A stretch of 64,000 nucleotides of DNA. Origin: Isoptericola sp. AK164 (lineage in GTDB: Bacteria > Actinomycetota > Actinomycetes > Actinomycetales > Cellulomonadaceae). Under the pieces are notes generated by a model, which made no database searches, was not told the DNA's origin, and saw only the letters and a program-made list of their open reading frames with translations. A program made the position numbers and the translations under genes. The stretch covers positions 1,116,001 through 1,180,000 of the forward strand of contig NZ_CP119106.1 in the NCBI RefSeq assembly GCF_029643425.1, in the 5' to 3' direction. Each line of letters opens with the position of its first letter. The stretch's first letter is position 1. This document shows, in pieces, positions 61,174 to 64,000 of this stretch.

Positions 61174-61977
61174 GTGAACGACGCCCCGATCGGGATCTTC
61201 GACAGCGGGGTGGGTGGTCTCACGGTCGCCCGCTCGATCCTCGACCAGCTCCCGCACGAACAGCTGCACTACATCGGCGACACGGCGAACGGCCCCTACG
61301 GGCCCAAGCCGCTCGCCGCCGTGCGCGCGATGGCGCTCGCGGTGATGGACCGGCTGGTCGACGACGGCGTGAAGATGCTCGTCATCGCCTGCAACTCCGC
61401 CTCGGCGGTCGCGCTGCGCGACGCACGGGAGCGGTACACCGTGCGCCGGGGCATCCCGGTGGTCGAGGTGATCCTGCCGGCCGCGCGCCGCGCCGTCGTC
61501 GCCTCCCGCTCGGGACGCATCGGCGTGATCGGCACGCAGGCCACGGTGGAGTCCCTGGCCTACGACGACGCGTTCGCCGTCACCCCGGGGATCGAGGTGA
61601 CCAGCCAGGCGTGCCCGGAGTTCGTGCGGCTGGTCGAGGAGGGCACGACGTCGGGACCGGAGGTCCTCGACATCGCGCACCGCTACCTCGACCCGGTCAA
61701 GGCGGCCGGCGTGGACACCCTCGTGCTGGGCTGCACGCACTACCCGCTGCTGGCGGGCCCGATCTCGTACGTGATGGGCCAGGACGTGACCCTGGTGTCC
61801 TCGGCGGAGGAGACCGCCCAGGACGTGTACCGCAAGCTCGTGGCGCACGACCTCGAGCGGTCGCCGGCGGCGGCGGAGCCCGTGCACCGGTTCGCCGCGA
61901 CCGGGAGCCCGGCGCCGTTCGCGGACCTGGCCCGCCGGTTCCTCGGACCGGAGGTCGACCTGGTGGAGGCCGCATGA
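61174..61977 (+). CDS. murI: Glutamate racemase
   Basis: A 267-residue enzyme making D-glutamate for peptidoglycan. Motifs: [20 protein letters not shown] with the Ser/Gly substrate loop, [20 protein letters not shown] with the first catalytic Cys, and [17 protein letters not shown] with the second Cys and the Thr-His pair. The catalytic residues are all intact. GTG follows TAGGCT by 7 bases. Its stop is overlapped by the ATG of a 17-codon mini-ORF, the first of two that lead into the beta-lactamase-fold gene. Confidence 0.94.
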   Translation: MNDAPIGIFDSGVGGLTVARSILDQLPHEQLHYIGDTANGPYGPKPLAAVRAMALAVMDRLVDDGVKMLVIACNSASAVALRDARERYTVRRGIPVVEVILPAARRAVVASRSGRIGVIGTQATVESLAYDDAFAVTPGIEVTSQACPEFVRLVEEGTTSGPEVLDIAHRYLDPVKAAGVDTLVLGCTHYPLLAGPISYVMGQDVTLVSSAEETAQDVYRKLVAHDLERSPAAAEPVHRFAATGSPAPFADLARRFLGPEVDLVEAA

Positions 61978-62027
61978 GCGCGAGGAGCGAGGCACCGCAG
62001 CGATCGTGCAGGGAGGGCATCGCATGA
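61974..62027 (+). CDS. 17-residue mini-ORF linking murI to the next gene (1)
   Basis: ATGA overlap with the murI stop opens a 17-residue peptide [17 protein letters not shown], which ends in a TGA overlapped by the next mini-ORF. The last bases before the next ATG form GGGAGGG, an efficient ribosome-binding site, so the peptide may only exist to carry that site (leader peptide) for coupling. Most of it is repeated in mini-ORF 2. Confidence 0.4.
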   Translation: MSARSEAPQRSCREGIA

Positions 62028-62117
62028 GCGCGAGGAGCTCCCGCGGAGGGACGGCGAGGGACGAGGTGTGCCGGAGCGAGGCACCGCAGCGATCGTGCAG
62101 GGAGGGCATCGCATGAG
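61984..62117 (+). repeat. 45-base direct repeat carrying a ribosome-binding site and start
   Basis: Perfect 45-base repeats at 61984-62028 and 62073-62117, 44 bases apart. An 18-base segment CGCATGAGCGCGAGGAGC is also shared by 61971-61988 and 62021-62038. Each unit ends in GGGAGGGCATCGCATGAG, i.e. RBS plus ATGA overlap. The structure looks like a duplicated coupling cassette. Confidence 0.9.
62024..62116 (+). CDS. 30-residue mini-ORF linking murI to the MBL gene (2)
   Basis: A second mini-[19 protein letters not shown] plus the same [13 protein letters not shown] end as the first, starts in the ATGA of mini-ORF 1 and stops in the ATGA of the metallo-beta-lactamase gene. It is therefore part of a chain of overlapping starts and stops. 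Expression is plausible but unproven; no known motif. Confidence 0.4.
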   Translation: MSARSSRGGTARDEVCRSEAPQRSCREGIA

Positions 62118-62919
62118 ACTCGTGACCGTCGGTGTGTCCGGCTCGCTGCCGGGCCCGGACTCGCCCGCGTCCTGCTACCTGGTGCAGGCCGACGACGGCG
62201 AGCGGACCTGGAACGTCGTGCTGGACCTGGGGTCGGGCGCGCTGGGGCCGCTGCAGCGGCACGTCGACCCGGTGGACGTCGACGCGATCGGCCTGTCGCA
62301 CCTGCACCCGGACCACTGCTCGGACCTGAGCGGGCTGTACGTCTACCTCAAGTACCACCCCGAGCGCGGCGTCGCCCGCACGGGGGTGCCGCGCGAGCTG
62401 CCCGTGCACGGCCCGTCGGGGACGCAGGAGCGTGCGGCGGCGATGTACGGCCTGGAGCCGGACGAGGACATGGCCACCGAGTACGTCTTCCGGACCTGGC
62501 GGCCGGGGACGGCGGTGCAGGTCGGTCCGCTGACGCTGGAGCCGTTCACCGTGAACCACCCCGTGGAGGCCTACGGCGTGCGGGTGACCGGGCCGTCGTC
62601 GGAGCGTCCGGGGGAGAGCGCGACCCTGGTCTTCTCCGGCGACACCGACGCGTGCCCCGGACTGGTCGAGGGGGCGCGGGGCGCGGACCTGCTGCTGTGC
62701 GAGGCGGCGTTCCTCGAGGGGCGCGACGACGGCGTGCAGCGCGGCATCCACCTGACGGGTCGCCGGGCGGGCCGTGTCGCGGCCGAGGCCGGGGTGGGCC
62801 GGCTGCTGCTGACGCACCTGCCGGCGTGGACGGACCCTGCTGAGACGCTGGCCGAGGCGCGCGGGGAGTTCGACGGTCCGATCGAGGTCGCGGTCGCGGA
62901 CGGCGTGCACACCCTCTGA
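62113..62919 (+). CDS. Metallo-beta-lactamase-fold protein, Rv1339-like (cAMP phosphodiesterase group)
   Basis: A 268-residue MBL protein: MRLVTVGVSGSLPGPDSPAS, the zinc motif SHLHPDHCSDLSG (HxHxDH), a further His near TVNHPVEAYGVR, Asp in VFSGDTDACPGL, and the last His in LLLTHLPAWTDP. This is the actinobacterial gene after murI (Rv1339 in M. tuberculosis), reported as an atypical class II cAMP phosphodiesterase. The adenylate cyclase at 15.1 kb would supply the substrate. The ATG is entered through the mini-ORF chain, so translation is coupled to murI. Confidence 0.88.
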   Translation: MRLVTVGVSGSLPGPDSPASCYLVQADDGERTWNVVLDLGSGALGPLQRHVDPVDVDAIGLSHLHPDHCSDLSGLYVYLKYHPERGVARTGVPRELPVHGPSGTQERAAAMYGLEPDEDMATEYVFRTWRPGTAVQVGPLTLEPFTVNHPVEAYGVRVTGPSSERPGESATLVFSGDTDACPGLVEGARGADLLLCEAAFLEGRDDGVQRGIHLTGRRAGRVAAEAGVGRLLLTHLPAWTDPAETLAEARGEFDGPIEVAVADGVHTL

Positions 62920-62942
62920 CGCGCCCGCGGCAGCGCTGCCCC

Positions 62943-63006
62943 CGTCGTGGGCATGAAATCTGCAGCTCTCGACGGTCTCGAGGCTGCATATTTCATGCCC
63001 ACAACG
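62943..63006. repeat. Intergenic palindromic repeat, family A copy 2
   Basis: Arms of 24 bases at 62943-62966 and 62983-63006 with two mismatches around a 16-base loop that itself contains CTCGA/TCGAG. It begins 24 bases past the MBL stop and ends 9 bases before the -10 of the DUF3054 gene. Confidence 0.88.
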
Positions 63007-63027
63007 GCGCCCGGTAGCCTCGACGCC

Positions 63028-63399
63028 GTGCAGAAGCTTCCCGCCTGGCCCGCGGTCGTGTGCGACCTGGTCTGCGTCCTCGTGTTCACTCTCGTCGGGA
63101 CGGCGAGCCACGCCTCGGCCGGCTCCGCCTGGCACCTCGTGGCCGTCGCCGCGCCGTTCGTGATCGGCCTGGCCGTCGGCTGGCTGGCGACGCGCGCCTG
63201 GCGTGCCCCGGCGCAGCCCTGGCCCACGGGGGTGGCGATCTGGTTCGCCACCGTGGCGCTCGGCGTGCTGCTGCGCCCGCTGTTCACCGGCGGCTTTGCC
63301 TGGACGTTCACGCTGGTCACGGCGGGCTTCCTGGCGCTGACGATGATCGGCTGGCGCCTGCTGGCCACCCTCGCGCAGCGCCGCCGCGCCGCCTCCTGA
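63028..63399 (+). CDS. DUF3054 family membrane protein
   Basis: A 123-residue protein with four hydrophobic helices: WPAVVCDLVCVLVFTLVGTA, AWHLVAVAAPFVIGLAVGWL, GVAIWFATVALGVLLRPLFT and TFTLVTAGFLALTMIGWRLL, ending in a basic tail. DUF3054 proteins are uncharacterised membrane proteins common in actinobacteria. TAGCCT lies 7 bases before the GTG. A longer in-frame start at 62947 would run through the palindrome and is rejected. Family A copies flank it on both sides. Confidence 0.82.
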   Translation: MQKLPAWPAVVCDLVCVLVFTLVGTASHASAGSAWHLVAVAAPFVIGLAVGWLATRAWRAPAQPWPTGVAIWFATVALGVLLRPLFTGGFAWTFTLVTAGFLALTMIGWRLLATLAQRRRAAS

Positions 63400-63454
63400 C
63401 CCGGCGCCCTGACCCGGCGCGTCCTGACCCGGCCCGTCACCGCACACCCGGTGC

Positions 63455-63506
63455 GGGCATGAAATCTGCAGCTCGCCGGCACCGGAGAGCTGCAGATTTC
63501 ATGCCC
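63455..63506. repeat. Intergenic palindromic repeat, family A copy 3
   Basis: Perfect 20-base arms (63455-63474, 63487-63506) around a 12-base loop, and a longer imperfect stem outside them. It lies between the convergent DUF3054 and rdgB genes, so it could terminate both. A short tandem of CTGACCCGGCGC units (63398-63440) precedes it. Confidence 0.92.
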
Positions 63507-63532
63507 ACAACGGTCCCGGGGGAGCCCGGCCG

Positions 63533-64000
63533 TCAGAGCGCGGCGGCGACCGCCGGCGCGAGCGACCGCAACGCCTTGCCGCGGTGGCTGATCGCGTTCT
63601 TCTCCTCCGGGCTCAGCTCGGCCGACGTGCGCGTCCCCGGTGAACCGTCCGGACCCGCGGGCTGCTCGGCCGGCACGAGGATCGGGTCGTAGCCGAAACC
63701 ACCCTCACCGCGCGGGGAACGGACCAGCACGCCGGGCATCTCGCCGAGCGCGACCTCCTCACGCCCGTCCGGGGTGACCAGCGCCGCCGCGCACACGAAC
63801 GCCGCCGCGCGGTGCTCGTCGCGGACGTCGCCGAGCTGGGCGAGCAGCAGCTCCAGGTTCGCGACGTCGTCGCCGTGCCGCCCGGCCCAGCGGGCCGAGA
63901 AGATCCCCGGCGCCCCGCCGAGCACGTCGACGCTCAGGCCCGAGTCGTCGGCGACGGCAGGCAGGCCGGTCGCGGCCGCCAGGGCGCGGGCCTTGATCAG
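63533..64000 (-). CDS. rdgB: Non-canonical purine NTP pyrophosphatase, start beyond window
   Basis: The C-terminal 155 codons of an RdgB/HAM1 protein that hydrolyses dITP, ITP and XTP. Entering from the right edge it reads LIKARALAAATGLPAVADDS, GLSVDVLGGAPGIFSARWAG with the catalytic Asp and Ser/Arg segments, GGFGYDPILVP, and the end ELSPEEKNAISHRGKALRSL that carries the substrate-binding Lys/Asn/Ser/His/Arg. The insert AEQPAGPDGSPGTRTS is longer than in E. coli. The start lies beyond 64000. In many actinobacteria rph-rdgB follow the MBL gene on the same strand; here rdgB is reversed. Confidence 0.92.
   Translation of the reverse strand: MIKARALAAATGLPAVADDSGLSVDVLGGAPGIFSARWAGRHGDDVANLELLLAQLGDVRDEHRAAAFVCAAALVTPDGREEVALGEMPGVLVRSPRGEGGFGYDPILVPAEQPAGPDGSPGTRTSAELSPEEKNAISHRGKALRSLAPAVAAAL

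Noticed and set aside
62947-63027. Longer start for the DUF3054 protein
   Set aside because: The extra codons translate the family A palindrome, and a TAGCCT-N7-GTG signal supports the shorter start.

Overview
The window is a stretch of a very GC-rich bacterial chromosome. Long antisense ORFs shadow most genes, GTG starts are common, ATGA/GTGA overlaps are frequent, and the markers are actinobacterial: biotin-dependent acyl-CoA carboxylase with an epsilon subunit, DUF3039 plus helicase, prfB-ftsE-ftsX-smpB-ssrA, clpS-DUF2017-murI, and a Tad pilus operon. The mix, with an amino-sugar ABC locus, suggests a Micrococcales actinobacterium near Cellulomonadaceae or Promicromonosporaceae (inference; no rRNA is present). 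I found no tRNA or rRNA gene, CRISPR array or intact transposase.

Layout. 1-9.3 kb: a flavoprotein disulfide-reductase-like gene cut by the window edge, a membrane-anchored EEP phosphatase/nuclease, a Nudix hydrolase, the biotin carboxylase/BCCP alpha subunit (accA3), maf, an AEC transporter and a DUF885 protein. 9.35-11.1 kb: a small island bracketed by two copies of a palindromic repeat. It holds debris of a conjugative element (a coupling-protein C-terminus and an Ala/Glu-rich tail) and a two-gene secreted/membrane cassette whose first gene carries a frameshift. 11.1-15.1 kb: a membrane protein, accE, an unknown protein and accD, divergent from birA, which would biotinylate AccA3. 15.1-24.1 kb: class III adenylate cyclase, O-acetyltransferase, HMCES/YedK, a Bcr/CflA exporter with an operator over its -10, an LCP cell-wall ligase, the lysG/lysE pair, and two NAD(P)-binding proteins divergent from a MarR regulator.

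24-32 kb: aminotransferase, a gene-poor patch, a frameshifted SRPBCC gene, a lipoprotein with two repeated domains, and a compact tad operon (tadA-tadB-tadC, pilin-like peptide, three TadE/F/G-type pseudopilins). 32-43.4 kb: cysM, small stress or unknown genes, a secreted HNH nuclease, corA, an ankyrin protein, then prfB-ftsE-ftsX-M23 peptidase-smpB-ssrA. 43.5-54.4 kb: a BCCT osmolyte transporter, a DUF4349 lipoprotein, and an amino-sugar locus (ROK repressor, solute-binding protein, two permeases, ROK kinase, second paralogous binding protein, nagB) that would import a sugar, phosphorylate it and deaminate glucosamine-6-P to fructose-6-P. No ABC ATPase is present, so a shared ATPase elsewhere is implied. 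54.4-64 kb: a tandem/inverted repeat block, DUF3039 plus helicase, an NCS1 permease, pncB divergent from clpS-DUF2017, murI, two coupled mini-ORFs, a beta-lactamase-fold cAMP-phosphodiesterase-like protein, DUF3054 and the 3' part of rdgB on the minus strand.

Two themes cross the window. First, at least 20 genes start 5-8 nt after a TANNNT hexamer with no ribosome-binding site in between, the layout of leaderless mRNAs; this was used to choose several starts. Second, three unrelated families of intergenic palindromes (six sites) sit mostly within 60 nt downstream of stop codons. No single obviously new system stands out. The most unusual items are these repeat families, the bracketed island, and the murI-MBL linker made of overlapping mini-ORFs.
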